Numbered from the stretch's first letter, positions 34,938 to 44,758 are shown. The stretch is DNA of 64,000 nt from Neobacillus sp. YX16 (GCF_030123505.1 NZ_CP126115.1:882001-946000); one strand, 5' to 3'. Numbers and translations are program-made. Notes: generated by a model from the letters alone, not told the origin.

Positions 34938-35774
34938 ATGAAAAAACAAAACTTTGTTAGACTCACTCTTACGTATCTCGTTGTCCTAATCATGTTTGTT
35001 ATTATCCTATATCCACTCGCATGGATCATTGGTTCATCTTTTAACCCGGGTCAAAGTTTATCAGGATCAAGTATCATTCCTGAGAATGCGACATTAGCTC
35101 ACTATAAAGAGCTATTTGATACAAGTAAAAGTAATTATGTATATTGGTATATTAATTCTTTAAAAGTTAGTATCTTAACCATGCTATTTACTGTTATCTT
35201 AGTAAGCTTTACAGCATACTCATTCTCACGGTATCGATTTGTTGGACGTAAAAATGGCTTGATGACATTTTTGATTTTACAAATGATTCCAAACTTTGCT
35301 GCGCTAATTGCCATTTACATTTTAGCTACGCTGACGAATTTAATCGATACTCATTTAGGCCTAATCCTTGTATATGTCGGCGGACAAATACCGATGAATA
35401 CCTGGTTAATGAAAGGGTACTTAGATACTATTCCAAAAGAACTCGATGAATCAGCAAAAATTGATGGAGCAGGACATTTACGAATCTTCTTTCAAATTGT
35501 CATGCCGCTTGCAACACCTATTCTTGCGGTAGTAGCACTTTTCTCCTTCATTGCACCTTTTGCGGATTTCATTGTCGCAAGTATTTTACTTAGGACAGAA
35601 AAAAATTATACACTTGCTGTTGGTCTTTACGATCTAGTAGCAAAACAATTTGGTGCTGAATTTACTACTTTTGCAGCGGGAGCTGTATTGATTGCTGTTC
35701 CAATAGCGATACTATTCTTATCTTTCCAACGCTTCTTCGTGTCTGGATTAACTGCAGGAGGAACAAAAGGTTAA
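34938..35774 (+). CDS. Maltodextrin ABC transporter permease (MalG/MdxG type)
   Basis: This 278-residue permease has six membrane helices and an EAA loop (PKELDESAKIDGAGHLRIFFQIVMPL). The C-terminus ends SFQRFFVSGLTAGGTKG as in MalG. It is tightly coupled to the preceding gene. It forms the channel heterodimer; energy must come from an ATPase encoded elsewhere. Confidence 0.93.
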   Translation: MKKQNFVRLTLTYLVVLIMFVIILYPLAWIIGSSFNPGQSLSGSSIIPENATLAHYKELFDTSKSNYVYWYINSLKVSILTMLFTVILVSFTAYSFSRYRFVGRKNGLMTFLILQMIPNFAALIAIYILATLTNLIDTHLGLILVYVGGQIPMNTWLMKGYLDTIPKELDESAKIDGAGHLRIFFQIVMPLATPILAVVALFSFIAPFADFIVASILLRTEKNYTLAVGLYDLVAKQFGAEFTTFAAGAVLIAVPIAILFLSFQRFFVSGLTAGGTKG

Positions 35775-35847
35775 AGTACTGAGGTAGAAAATATTAATCC
35801 TCGCCTTTATAATTAATTTAAAACACCCTTTGAGAGGGGCGCAGGAA

Positions 35848-36894
35848 ATGGCAGTTACGATTAAGGATGTTGCAGTACTCGCTAACGTTGCTCCATCAAC
35901 GGTTTCAAGAGTGATAGCTGACAGTCCGAGAATTAGTGAAGAAACAAAGCAAAGAGTAAAAAAAGCGATGGAGCAGCTTGGTTACCATCCCAATTTAAAT
36001 GCGAGAAATCTAGCAAGCCAATCCACTCAGGTATTGGGTCTTGTCATGCCGAGTTCGAAGGATGTTGGATTTCAAAATCCCTTTTTCCCTACAGTATTGC
36101 AGGGAATAAGCGAAGGGGCACAAGAAAAAAATTATGCCTTGCAAATGTCAACAGGTAAATCAGAGCAGGAAGTTCTTGATGCTGTGATTCAAATGGTGCA
36201 AGGAAAAAGAGTAGATGGAGTGATACTTCTTTATTCTAATGTTGATGATCGAGTTATATCTTATCTAAAAGAGCAAAGGTTTCCTTTTGTTCTAATCGGA
36301 AAGCCTTATCTGGATATGGAAGAAATAACTCATGTTGATAATGATAATGTTCGTGCAGCGAAAGAAGCGACGGAGTATTTAATAAGCTTTGGACATGAGA
36401 AAATTGGTTTTATCGGCGGAAGTAAAGAGCTAATGGTAACGGTCGATCGTATTGCGGGTTATCAACAAGCTTTGAAAAATGCCGGTCTTACCATTAGCAA
36501 CGAATATATGATCCATGAAGAGTTTCTAAGAGAAGGTGGTCAAGGAGCTGTCCGTGAATTAATGGCCCTTGATCACCCGCCTACAGCACTGGTAGTAGCA
36601 GATGATTTTATGGCTTTAGGTGTTCTCAATAAACTGGATGAACTCGGAATTAATGTACCAGATGACGTATCTATTGTTAGCTTTAATAATGTGCTGCTTG
36701 CAGAATTGGCAAGACCGCCATTAACCTCAGTGGATATCAATATTTTTGATCTTGGCTATCAGGCATCGAAAAACTTAATTGTTATGGTGGAAAATAACAA
36801 TGAACCTACTAAACGCTTAATCATTTCTCATCGAATAATTGAACGTTCATCGTGCACAAAGCCAAATCCTCAAAGAGGATTGGAAAGGAATTAA
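35848..36894 (+). CDS. LacI-family regulator, probable MalR
   Basis: About 348 residues: an N-terminal helix-turn-helix with hinge (VTIKDVAVLANVAPSTVSRVIADSPRISEETKQRV) and a periplasmic-binding-protein-like sensor domain (KRVDGVILLYSNVDD, KIGFIGGSKELMVTVDR, PTALVVADDFMALGVLNKL). I use ATG 35848, which directly starts the conserved MAVTIKDVA; an upstream TTG at 35830 adds only six residues. Located in the maltodextrin operon one base before the alpha-glucosidase gene, it probably represses the operon by binding the palindrome at 32149-32166 and is released by maltose-type sugars. Confidence 0.9.
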   Translation: MAVTIKDVAVLANVAPSTVSRVIADSPRISEETKQRVKKAMEQLGYHPNLNARNLASQSTQVLGLVMPSSKDVGFQNPFFPTVLQGISEGAQEKNYALQMSTGKSEQEVLDAVIQMVQGKRVDGVILLYSNVDDRVISYLKEQRFPFVLIGKPYLDMEEITHVDNDNVRAAKEATEYLISFGHEKIGFIGGSKELMVTVDRIAGYQQALKNAGLTISNEYMIHEEFLREGGQGAVRELMALDHPPTALVVADDFMALGVLNKLDELGINVPDDVSIVSFNNVLLAELARPPLTSVDINIFDLGYQASKNLIVMVENNNEPTKRLIISHRIIERSSCTKPNPQRGLERN

Positions 36895-36895
36895 C

Positions 36896-38560
36896 ATGAA
36901 AAAAATATGGTGGAAAGAAGCAGTTGCCTATCAAGTTTATCCCCGCAGCTTTATGGATTCTAACGGGGATGGAATAGGTGATATTCAAGGAATTATTTCT
37001 AAGTTAGATTATCTGCAAGAATTAGGAATTGATGTGATTTGGATTTGTCCAATGTATCAATCACCAAATGATGATAATGGGTATGACATTAGTGATTATC
37101 AAGAAACTATGAAGGAATTCGGGACCATGGCTGATTTTGACCAGCTATTACACGAAACGCACCAACGCGGCATGAAGCTGATACTAGATTTAGTGATCAA
37201 TCATACGAGTGATGAGCATCAATGGTTTATTGAATCTCGCACCTCAAAGATTAGCCCAAAGCGGGACTGGTATATTTGGAGAGACGGGAAAGACGGGAAA
37301 GAGCCGAATAATTGGGAGAGTATTTTTGGCGGTTCTGCTTGGGAGTATGATAAAGAAACCGACCAATACTTTTTGCATATTTTCTCAAAAAAGCAGCCTG
37401 ACCTTAATTGGGAAAATAAAGAGGTTAGACAATCGCTCTATGACATGGTTAATTGGTGGCTCGATAAAGGAATTGACGGTTTCCGTGTCGATGCTATCAG
37501 CCATATCAAAAAAGAAGCTGGACTAGAGGACATGCCAAATCCTAAAGGATTAAACTATGTTTCTTGTTTTGATAAAATGATGAATGTTGAGGGTATTCAT
37601 CCGTTTTTAGAAGAGTTAAAGGAAGAGACTTTTTCTAAGTATGACATCATGACTGTTGGCGAAGCGAATGGAGTAACGGTTGACGATGCAGCAGATGTTG
37701 AACAGTGGGTTGGAGAAAAACAAGGGAAATTCAATATGGTTTTTCAATTTGAGCACCTTAATCTCTGGGATGCTGAAGTGAAGAAAGAACTTAATATTAT
37801 TGAGCTAAAAGATGTTTTATCCCGCTGGCAGAAGGGGCTTGAAGGTAAAGGCTGGAATGCCCTGTTCATTGAAAATCATGATAAAGCTCGTGTGGTCTCC
37901 ACTTGGGGAAATGACCAAGAGTATTGGCGTGAAAGTGCAACAGCATTTGGAGCCATATATTTCTTGATGCAAGGTACACCGTTCATTTACCAAGGACAAG
38001 AAATTGGCATGACAAATGTTCAATTTGATTCCATTGATGACTATAATGATGTATCGGCAAAAAACATGTACCGTTTGAAGAAAGCAGAAGGAGTTTCCCA
38101 TAATGAAATTATGGAAGTCATTTGGGCTTCTGGCCGAGATAATTCACGGACTCCTATGCAGTGGTCAGATGAAATAAATGCAGGGTTCTCTACAAGCAGT
38201 CCATGGATTAAAGTTAACCCAAATTATAAAAGTATTAATGTTGAATCCCAGAAAAAAGATGAGACATCAATACTTAATTTCTACAAAAAGATGATTCAGT
38301 TAAAAAAGGATAATGAAGTGTTCACTTATGGCACCTATGATTTGCTGTTAGAAGAAGACCCTCAGATTTACGCCTATACTAGGACGTTAAATCAGGAAAA
38401 GGTATTAGTAATAGCAAACCTTTCTGTAAAACCTGCTGAGGTTAACGGAGTTTCGGTGGAAGGTGGAAATCTGTTATTAAACAATTATAATGTTGCAGAT
38501 TATGAGCAGAATTCCACACTTTTACTAAAGCCTTATGAGACGAGAGTGTATCGAATTTAA
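36896..38560 (+). CDS. malL: GH13 alpha-glucosidase (MalL-like)
   Basis: This 554-residue cytoplasmic enzyme of the MalL/oligo-1,6-glucosidase group has a catalytic triad at Asp199 (GFRVDA), Glu256 (TVGEANG) and Asp329 (ENHDKAR). Unlike its paralogue at 27709, the residue after the nucleophile is Ala, not Val, a change associated with alpha-1,4 rather than alpha-1,6 preference. It starts at ATG 36896 behind GGAAAGGAA; the longer upstream frame overlaps the regulator gene and is not needed. It would convert imported maltose and maltodextrins to glucose. Last gene of the operon, closed by a terminator. Confidence 0.93.
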   Translation: MKKIWWKEAVAYQVYPRSFMDSNGDGIGDIQGIISKLDYLQELGIDVIWICPMYQSPNDDNGYDISDYQETMKEFGTMADFDQLLHETHQRGMKLILDLVINHTSDEHQWFIESRTSKISPKRDWYIWRDGKDGKEPNNWESIFGGSAWEYDKETDQYFLHIFSKKQPDLNWENKEVRQSLYDMVNWWLDKGIDGFRVDAISHIKKEAGLEDMPNPKGLNYVSCFDKMMNVEGIHPFLEELKEETFSKYDIMTVGEANGVTVDDAADVEQWVGEKQGKFNMVFQFEHLNLWDAEVKKELNIIELKDVLSRWQKGLEGKGWNALFIENHDKARVVSTWGNDQEYWRESATAFGAIYFLMQGTPFIYQGQEIGMTNVQFDSIDDYNDVSAKNMYRLKKAEGVSHNEIMEVIWASGRDNSRTPMQWSDEINAGFSTSSPWIKVNPNYKSINVESQKKDETSILNFYKKMIQLKKDNEVFTYGTYDLLLEEDPQIYAYTRTLNQEKVLVIANLSVKPAEVNGVSVEGGNLLLNNYNVADYEQNSTLLLKPYETRVYRI

Positions 38561-38618
38561 GTGGCATAATAATAGTCGAAATTGAATCTGAAATCGATTT
38601 TTTGCATTTTAGACGAAA

Positions 38619-38656
38619 GGCAGTGATCAGGACCTCCCTGACACTGCTTTTTTTTT
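38619..38656 (+). terminator. Terminator after the maltodextrin operon
   Basis: GGCAGTG...CACTGC with an internal TCAGG/CCTGA pairing is followed by nine T. Confidence 0.9.
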
Positions 38657-38708
38657 GTATAAAGTTTCAAAAAAAATGAAATAAGCTCACCGAGATTAGA
38701 AAAATATT

Positions 38709-38788
38709 AAAATAGCAAAATAAGAGATGTTTCAATTATATGATCTATGTTCATTTCAAGTCTCATATTATAAGCTGAAATTAAATTA
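38709..38788 (+). promoter_or_regulatory. Shared promoter module, copy B (PhyH gene)
   Basis: AAAATAGCAAAATA at 38709, then AGATG, TTCAATTATAT and ATCTATGTTCAT; TAAGCTGAAAT follows with the same 62-bp offset as in copy C. It lies 115-190 bp upstream of the PhyH start. Confidence 0.72.
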
Positions 38789-38901
38789 GCAATGTTTTCT
38801 AATTGAATGGAAATTAGGGTGTAAGAGGATGAATATTACGTATGGTCTTTTACTATTTTTGTTAACAGCTAAATTTAAAGAAATGAGGGGGAAGAATTAT
38901 T

Positions 38902-39660
38902 ATGTTTGAATCTGTAACAATAAAACGTACATTGCCATTAAGTCCTGAACAAGTGAAACAATATGAAGAGGACGGTTATTTAGTCATTAGGAATGGCTGT
39001 AGCAATGATTTGATTGAAGTATTTAATGCTCATATTTACACCATTCGTTCAGCTGAGAAACTTCCAGATTGGGCACATCCGCGTAAAGGGCATGAAGTTA
39101 GTGACAAGGAGCGTTTCTCGGTGCGTTTATTTAACCCTCATTTGCACGATGGTTTTTCATTACAAATGATGAAATTGCCAATAATTCGCGATACTTTAGC
39201 ACAGCTATTAGGCGATGAAGCGGTCGGTATTCAAAGTATGTACTTCTATAAATCTCCAGGCTCACCGGGACAAGCGGCCCATCAAGATTATTATTATATT
39301 GATAACAAGCCTAATACGTTAACAGCCGCATGGATTGCAATGGAAGATGTTGATGAGGAAAACGGTTGTTTATGGGTCATTCCCGGAAGCCACAAGGAAG
39401 GTTTACTGCCTCATGGAAGAGTAAAGGATGTTAGCGAGCATGAAGCATGGACTGACGAAACGGAAGGCGCAGATTTGTCGAAACAAATACCTGTTGTAAT
39501 GAAAAGCGGAGATATCGTTTTCTTCCATAACTTACTGATTCATTCCTCTAAGAAAAACCGTACAGATGACAGATGGCGCAAATCTTATGTTTGTCACTAT
39601 ATTCGACATGATTCAACCATTGAAAGAGAAGATTTGAAGAATAAAATTTCTTTATTATAA
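38902..39660 (+). CDS. Phytanoyl-CoA dioxygenase (PhyH) family protein 1
   Basis: This 252-residue protein belongs to the PhyH group of Fe(II)/2-oxoglutarate oxygenases. The metal-binding HxD is His127-Gln128-Asp129 in AAHQDYYYI, and the distal His is in FFHNLLIHSS; VDEENGCLWVIPGSHK is a standard PhyH segment. Such enzymes hydroxylate small substrates with oxygen and 2-oxoglutarate; the substrate here is unknown. The ATG follows GAGGGGGAAG. It is transcribed from shared module B. Context of sugar isomerases and dehydrogenases suggests oxidation or demethylation of a sugar or polyol rather than fatty acyl chemistry. Confidence 0.88.
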   Translation: MFESVTIKRTLPLSPEQVKQYEEDGYLVIRNGCSNDLIEVFNAHIYTIRSAEKLPDWAHPRKGHEVSDKERFSVRLFNPHLHDGFSLQMMKLPIIRDTLAQLLGDEAVGIQSMYFYKSPGSPGQAAHQDYYYIDNKPNTLTAAWIAMEDVDEENGCLWVIPGSHKEGLLPHGRVKDVSEHEAWTDETEGADLSKQIPVVMKSGDIVFFHNLLIHSSKKNRTDDRWRKSYVCHYIRHDSTIEREDLKNKISLL

Positions 39661-39720
39661 TTTAATTTTATCGAAAAGAAGGAAAACTCCCTGAACATGG
39701 TCAATTTGCTAATACCTATG

Positions 39721-39800
39721 AAAATAGCAAAATAATAGATGATTCAATTATATCATCTATGTTCATAGTAACACTCGTCGTGTAAGCTGAAATCAAATTG
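39721..39800 (+). promoter_or_regulatory. Shared promoter module, copy C (isomerase operon)
   Basis: AAAATAGCAAAATAATAGAT then arms AGATGAT and ATCATCT around TCAATTAT, a perfect 7-bp inverted repeat. CTATGTTCAT and, at offset 60, TGTAAGCTGAAATCAAATT follow. It lies 37-116 bp before the isomerase start codon. Confidence 0.75.
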
Positions 39801-39836
39801 TAATGTATTATTTTAAAAGGAAATGAGGAAAAAAAG

Positions 39837-40601
39837 ATGACGTCTATTCCGGTAGCAGTACAAATGTATACATTGCGAGAAGAGAGTGAAAAAGACTTTG
39901 CCGGCACTTTAAAAAAAGTGGCTGAAATTGGATTTCAAGGGGTTGAATTTGCTGGATATGGCGGTTTGACTCCCAGAGAAGTAAAAGCATTATTGGACCA
40001 ATTCGGACTTCGCGCAGTCTCCAGTCATGTGTCTCTCGAAGAATTGGAAAACAATTTGGCACAAGTCATTAAAGATCAAAAAATATTAGGTAGTAAGTAT
40101 GTGGTCTGCCCTTATTTAATGCCGGACCGTCGAAGTGAAGAGGATTATCAAGCTCTTATTTCAGTATTAGATCAAATAGGTGAAACATGCCGACTAGAGG
40201 GCATTACCCTTCTTTACCATAACCATGATTTTGAACTAGAGCGTTTGTCGGATGGCAGAATGGCACTTGAAGCTATCTTTGACGATACAAACTCGGAGAA
40301 TCTAATGACAGAGCTCGATGTATATTGGCTGACAAAATCTGGAGAAAGTCCAGTCGAGTGGATAAATCGTTATAAAAACAGATCCCCCCTCGTACACCTG
40401 AAGGATATGACAACAGATGCAGAACAATTTTTTGCAGAGCTTGGAACAGGTGGCGTTGATATTGAAACTGTACTAAATGCAGGAGATGAAACGGGTGTAA
40501 AATGGTGGGTCGTCGAGCAGGATATGAGCCGCCGTACACCATTTGAAAGTATTGAGATAAGTTTGAATTACTTGAAAGAAATGATGGGGAGGAACATGTA
40601 G
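39837..40601 (+). CDS. Sugar phosphate isomerase/epimerase-like TIM barrel 1
   Basis: This 254-residue member of the AP-endonuclease-2/xylose-isomerase-like TIM-barrel family begins PVAVQMYTLREESEKDFAGTLKKVAEIGFQGVEFAGYGG. Metal-binding candidates include the Glu in LDVYW-flanking TELDVYW, the NHDFE segment (LLYHNHDFEL) and the late HLKDM. Related enzymes isomerise or epimerise keto sugars or act on 3-keto-glycosides. ATG follows AAAAGGAAATGAGG. It abuts the next gene with no gap, giving a tightly coupled isomerase/dehydrogenase pair. Confidence 0.88.
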   Translation: MTSIPVAVQMYTLREESEKDFAGTLKKVAEIGFQGVEFAGYGGLTPREVKALLDQFGLRAVSSHVSLEELENNLAQVIKDQKILGSKYVVCPYLMPDRRSEEDYQALISVLDQIGETCRLEGITLLYHNHDFELERLSDGRMALEAIFDDTNSENLMTELDVYWLTKSGESPVEWINRYKNRSPLVHLKDMTTDAEQFFAELGTGGVDIETVLNAGDETGVKWWVVEQDMSRRTPFESIEISLNYLKEMMGRNM

Positions 40602-41648
40602 ATGAGTACATTAAAAGTAGGAGTTATCGGGTGTGGAAGTATTGCGAAATATCGTCATTTGCCAGAATATAAGTTAAATAAAAATGTAGAGATTGTTGCA
40701 GTTTGTGATATTGTCGCAGAACGTGCGGAGAAAATGGCTGAAGAATACGGTGCCAAAGCATTTTCAGATTATAAGGAAGTATTGAGGCTGGAAGACATTG
40801 ATGCGATTAGCGTCTGTCTGCCAAACTATCTGCACGCACCAGTATCCATTGATGCATTGAACTCGGGAAAACATGTTATTTGCGAAAAGCCAATGGCTAC
40901 TTCAAAGGAAGAAGCGGAAGCGATGATTAATGCAGCAAAAAGAAATGATAAAAAACTAATGATTGCACATAACCAACGTTTTGTTGCCTCTCATCAAAAA
41001 GCAAAAGAAATTATTGAGAGTGGCAAGCTAGGAAAAATCTACAGCTTTAAAACTACTTTCGGCCATCCTGGTCCTGAAGGCTGGAGTGTAGATGGAGCAG
41101 GAAGCTGGTTCTTTAATAAAGAAAAAGCTTTTATCGGAGCAATGGGTGACCTTGGAGTTCATAAAGCAGACTTAATGCGTTATTTACTTGGAGAGTTTAC
41201 CGAAGTAGGAGCATTCATTGAAACAAATGCGAAGCAAAACACAGATGTGGATGACAACGCTGTTTGTATTTTACGTACGGAAAGCGGCATCATTGGAACG
41301 CTTGCCGCAAGCTGGGCTTATATGTCAGGTGGAGATAATTCGACTATTATTTACGGTGAAAAAGGTACCCTTCGTTTAGAAGCTGATCCGGAATACTCAC
41401 TGATTGAAGAATATCGCGATGGAAGCGTCGTTTATCACAAACTCGATAAGATCCAGACCAATGAGGAAGGCGGACAGTCTACATCGCATGTCATCAACCA
41501 TTTTGTTGATTGCATTGTAGAAAATAAAGTACCACTTATAAATGGTGAAGAAGGAATGAAATCACTGCAGATTATTTTAGCTGCACTTGAGTCAAAGGAA
41601 ACGAAACAAATTGTTTCATTACAAAAACAGGAAGTTTCAGTTAATTGA
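40602..41648 (+). CDS. Gfo/Idh/MocA-family oxidoreductase 1
   Basis: This 348-residue NAD(P)-dependent dehydrogenase has a Rossmann motif (VGVIGCGSIAKYRHLP) and the family CEKPMA motif with the catalytic Lys. The C-terminal alpha/beta domain includes GAMGDLGVHKADLMRYLLGE, where the HKAD His is a candidate proton relay. Members oxidise hydroxyls of inositols, sugars and sugar acids, often at C3. It is expressed as the second gene of the module C operon, immediately after the isomerase. Confidence 0.92.
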   Translation: MSTLKVGVIGCGSIAKYRHLPEYKLNKNVEIVAVCDIVAERAEKMAEEYGAKAFSDYKEVLRLEDIDAISVCLPNYLHAPVSIDALNSGKHVICEKPMATSKEEAEAMINAAKRNDKKLMIAHNQRFVASHQKAKEIIESGKLGKIYSFKTTFGHPGPEGWSVDGAGSWFFNKEKAFIGAMGDLGVHKADLMRYLLGEFTEVGAFIETNAKQNTDVDDNAVCILRTESGIIGTLAASWAYMSGGDNSTIIYGEKGTLRLEADPEYSLIEEYRDGSVVYHKLDKIQTNEEGGQSTSHVINHFVDCIVENKVPLINGEEGMKSLQIILAALESKETKQIVSLQKQEVSVN

Positions 41649-41734
41649 CGTTAGTTGTTTTTACCGATTTATTTACAAAAAAGTTTTGAAGAGATGCTTG
41701 ATTATGTAAAAGTTTCAGTTCTTGGAGGGAAACG

Positions 41735-42568
41735 ATGAAAATTCAACTAACTGAGCAAGAAAAAGAAACCAAGCAACTAAATCCGGAAACACTTGAAATT
41801 GCAGTGGAGCAAGTTAGAGCAAATGGTTACATCATTTTTGATAAAGTGATTTCGGAAGAAAAGATCACTCAAATTCGCAACAGCTTTGACCCGTTGTTCG
41901 ATGAATTCATTGATCGAAAAGGGTACAATACAGGAACAAATCGCGCTCAAATGTTTTTACCTTTTACAGAGCCTTTTATTGATGGAGATATTATCTGTAA
42001 TCCAATTGCCACATCCGTCATCGATCAACTTCTTGGTGAATGGAACCATTGTAATTACTTTGCGTCTGATACTCCAATGCCTGGATCAGATTATCAAAAT
42101 TGCCACTGTGATATAATGCCGCTCTTTCCAGAGCTGGCCATTCCATTGCCGGTTTTCAGTCTAGTTTTAAACATCCCATTAGTGGATGTAACCGAAGAGA
42201 ATGGACCTATGGAAATTTGGCCGGGTGGAACGCACCAAAATCCGGATCGTTCCAATCATGACACATTGAATAATACTGTTAATCCGCATTTAAACATTGT
42301 GCGAGCGGCAGAACATATGTATTCCGAAAAAGTGTTTATGTCAGCAGGTTCAATCCTTATCCGTGATATTCGTATGTGGCACCGTGGCACACCTAATCTT
42401 TCAAATGACCGTCGGACCAATCTAGCGATGATTTTCAACAGAAGCTGGTATGGCGCAGGATCTACAATCCCAATACCGCAAGAAACATATGACAACATGT
42501 CACAGAAAGCGAAAGAGCTTTTCAGAATGGAGAAAATCGGCAGCTCTGTAAAAATGCCTTGGGAATGA
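41735..42568 (+). CDS. PhyH-family dioxygenase 2
   Basis: This 277-residue Fe(II)/2-oxoglutarate oxygenase-type protein has the facial triad candidates HCD (QNCHCDIMPLFP) and His in DIRMWHRGTPNLS, followed by Arg in DRRTNLAMIF for the co-substrate carboxylate. VTEENGPMEIWPGGTHQ is the usual core strand. The start ATG has TTGGAGGGAAACG before it. It lies between two Gfo/Idh/MocA genes in one operon, so it probably acts in the same pathway. Only weakly similar to PhyH protein 1 in the regions I can compare. Confidence 0.87.
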   Translation: MKIQLTEQEKETKQLNPETLEIAVEQVRANGYIIFDKVISEEKITQIRNSFDPLFDEFIDRKGYNTGTNRAQMFLPFTEPFIDGDIICNPIATSVIDQLLGEWNHCNYFASDTPMPGSDYQNCHCDIMPLFPELAIPLPVFSLVLNIPLVDVTEENGPMEIWPGGTHQNPDRSNHDTLNNTVNPHLNIVRAAEHMYSEKVFMSAGSILIRDIRMWHRGTPNLSNDRRTNLAMIFNRSWYGAGSTIPIPQETYDNMSQKAKELFRMEKIGSSVKMPWE

Positions 42569-42660
42569 TATCGGATTCGGTTTACATCTGCAAATAACCA
42601 ATTATACCAATAAATCCAAAAGAATAAAACTAGACCATATGAAGGGGAGTGATGACACAC

Positions 42661-43665
42661 ATGATTCGTGTTGCAATTCTAAGCTTCTGGCACGTACATG
42701 CCAATGATTACGCCAAAGAAGCTCTAAATCAACCAGATACGGAAATTGCTGCTGTATGGGACGAGCTTCCGTCGCGCGGCAGAGAGAGTGCAAATAAGTT
42801 TGGTGTTCCATTCATAAAAGATCTAGATGAACTGATGCAGAATCCGGACATTGATGCCGTCATAGTGACGGCGCCAACCAATATGCACCATGATGTCATG
42901 GTCAAAGCTGCAAAGGCGGGTAAGCACATATTTACCGAGAAAGTGATAGCTCCTACAATGAAAGAAGCCAATCAGATTGTAGCTGCCGTTCAGAAAGCAG
43001 GAGTTAAATTAACCGTTTCCCTTCCAAGACTCAATGACAGTTATACTTTGGCGGTTCAAAATGTAATTCGCGAGGGTTTGCTTGGGGAACTAACACTTGT
43101 ACGTGTTCGTTTAGCGCATAATGGCGCGATTGCGGGCTGGCTTCCTGAGCACTTCTATAATTTAGAACAATGCGGTGGCGGAGCGCTTATTGATCTTGGT
43201 TGTCATCCGGTTTATCTCAATAGACTGTTCCTGGGTATGCCAGAAAGTGTAAGCGCCAACTACGGCTACATTACTGGAAAAGAAGTAGAGGACAATGCCG
43301 TATCTGTTTTCCGCTACGCCAATGGCTCGATTGGGATTGCAGAGACTAGCTTCGTCAATAGCTACTCTCCTTTTACTGTTGAAGTTCATGGGACAGAGGG
43401 CACCTTGATGTATGGTACGCCAGAACCAAAAATGCTTATTCGCTGTACCAAAAATAATGCGTCCATTTGGGAAGAAATCACTCTGCCACAACCACAGGAA
43501 TCCGCCTTCTGTCAATGGATAGGCCACATTCAGAATGGAACGGTAGCGGAGGAGAATATCAAGTTGGCTTTGGATTTAACAAAGTTGATGGATGCCTCCA
43601 ACTTATCCATCAAAGAACAACGACCAATATTAATCAGTGAACTGTTACCTACTTCAATCAGATAA
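42661..43665 (+). CDS. Gfo/Idh/MocA-family oxidoreductase 2
   Basis: About 334 residues. It starts MIRVAILSFWHVHANDYAKEA, an atypical dinucleotide loop (S-F-W-H-V-H) in place of the usual GxGxxG, and has TEKVIAPT where most members have EKP. ALIDLGCHPVYLNRLFLG is the C-terminal-domain catalytic segment. These features suggest a divergent subgroup, perhaps with altered cofactor handling. I use ATG 42661, 11 bases after AAGGGGAG; GTG 42649 and ATG 42652 are too close to the Shine-Dalgarno. Last gene before a terminator. Confidence 0.88.
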   Translation: MIRVAILSFWHVHANDYAKEALNQPDTEIAAVWDELPSRGRESANKFGVPFIKDLDELMQNPDIDAVIVTAPTNMHHDVMVKAAKAGKHIFTEKVIAPTMKEANQIVAAVQKAGVKLTVSLPRLNDSYTLAVQNVIREGLLGELTLVRVRLAHNGAIAGWLPEHFYNLEQCGGGALIDLGCHPVYLNRLFLGMPESVSANYGYITGKEVEDNAVSVFRYANGSIGIAETSFVNSYSPFTVEVHGTEGTLMYGTPEPKMLIRCTKNNASIWEEITLPQPQESAFCQWIGHIQNGTVAEENIKLALDLTKLMDASNLSIKEQRPILISELLPTSIR

Positions 43666-43712
43666 GTAAATAAAACATGAAATGTGAAATATTCACTCTA
43701 TAGTTTGTATAC

Positions 43713-43748
43713 AAAAGGCATCCGATTGGGCACATTCGGATGCCTTTT
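43713..43748 (+). terminator. Terminator after the isomerase operon
   Basis: AAAAGGCATCCGA/TCGGATGCCTTTT is a 13-bp perfect stem with a 10-base loop and a short T run. Confidence 0.9.
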
Positions 43749-43917
43749 GTCATAAAAAACTAACAAGATTAAACATTTTTATCTGCCAAATAGATGATAA
43801 AAGTAGTGTGAATATAGCTATATATTATAGATATGTAATTTGTTAGTTTTCATGTTTTTTTTCAGTTTTACACCGGAACAGAAACGTTGTAGTAAGAAGC
43901 TCGTGTTTGCCTTATTA

Positions 43918-44676
43918 TCATAATCTTAATTTGGTCGGAGCAACCCCCATCCATTTTTTGAAGGTGCGATTAAAATAAGCTTGATCACAATACCCCAGAT
44001 ATTCTGACATTTCACCAACTGTCATTTCTGTATTTTCAAGCAAATTTACAGCAGTGTTAATTCGTATTTGATGCAAGTATTGAATGGGTGTACTGCCAAT
44101 TACTTCTTTAAATACAACAGTTACATAATTAGGTGAGTATCCTACTAATTCAGAAAGCTCTTCAATTGTAAGATTCTTGGTGAAGTTTTGAAGAATGTAT
44201 CCTTGAATTTTTCGAGCAATTTGTTCTTTTGCAGGAGATGATTTCCACTCTGCAAGCTCTTGAGCAATTAGGGTCAAAAGTTCAAATAAAATAAACTGTG
44301 ACATTTGCTCATAATAAGGTCTTTTTCCTAACCACTGAATAAACAAAAAGGCAAAGCGTTGTTCATAATAAGCTGCATTCCGTAGTTTCATTCGAGTGAT
44401 CTTATTTGGCTTTGCAAATGGGAGATAGGTTTCATTCGAAGCACGTGAGAATACAGCAGTATACTTTTGATGTGAGTTATCTGGATGGCTTTTCCATGCA
44501 CGATCTAGACAAAATGGAATATGTAATACTTCACCTTTTTGCACCTCAAACTTTTGATCATTAATCCAATAATATAGTTTTCCCTCTGTAACAAAAACGA
44601 TTGTATCGCAGCCTCGGCTTTTTCCAATATTCCATTTCGGATCAACATCATGATAAACCCCTTTAATATCGAGCAA
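43918..44676 (-). CDS. AraC-family regulator with cupin-type sensor
   Basis: About 252 residues: an N-terminal cupin-like sugar-sensing part (TIVFVTEGKLYYWINDQKFEVQKGEVLHIP) and a C-terminal AraC DNA-binding domain (LTIEELSELVGYSPNYVTVVFK and MTVGEMSEYLGYCDQAYFNRTFKKW). I place the start at TTG 44676, nine bases after AGGAGA; a longer frame begins at ATG 44745 but runs through this Shine-Dalgarno site. It is divergent from the second isomerase/dehydrogenase pair and is the best local candidate for the regulator acting on shared modules A, B and C. Confidence 0.9.
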   Translation of the reverse strand: MLDIKGVYHDVDPKWNIGKSRGCDTIVFVTEGKLYYWINDQKFEVQKGEVLHIPFCLDRAWKSHPDNSHQKYTAVFSRASNETYLPFAKPNKITRMKLRNAAYYEQRFAFLFIQWLGKRPYYEQMSQFILFELLTLIAQELAEWKSSPAKEQIARKIQGYILQNFTKNLTIEELSELVGYSPNYVTVVFKEVIGSTPIQYLHQIRINTAVNLLENTEMTVGEMSEYLGYCDQAYFNRTFKKWMGVAPTKLRL

Positions 44677-44702
44677 AGGTTCACATCTCCTAATAAATAT
44701 AA

Positions 44703-44758
44703 TTGATGAAATATTCAAATAGTTTGTTTTTGTTAATTTTATCATTTTTGTTCATCAA
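44703..44758. promoter_or_regulatory. Inverted repeat and promoter between AraC gene and isomerase 2
   Basis: TTGATGAA (44703-44710) and TTCATCAA (44751-44758) are inverted 8-mers with 40 bp between. The second directly precedes TATAAT at 44760-44765, a likely -10 for the plus-strand operon without a good -35. The sites may bind the divergent AraC-type regulator. Confidence 0.45.
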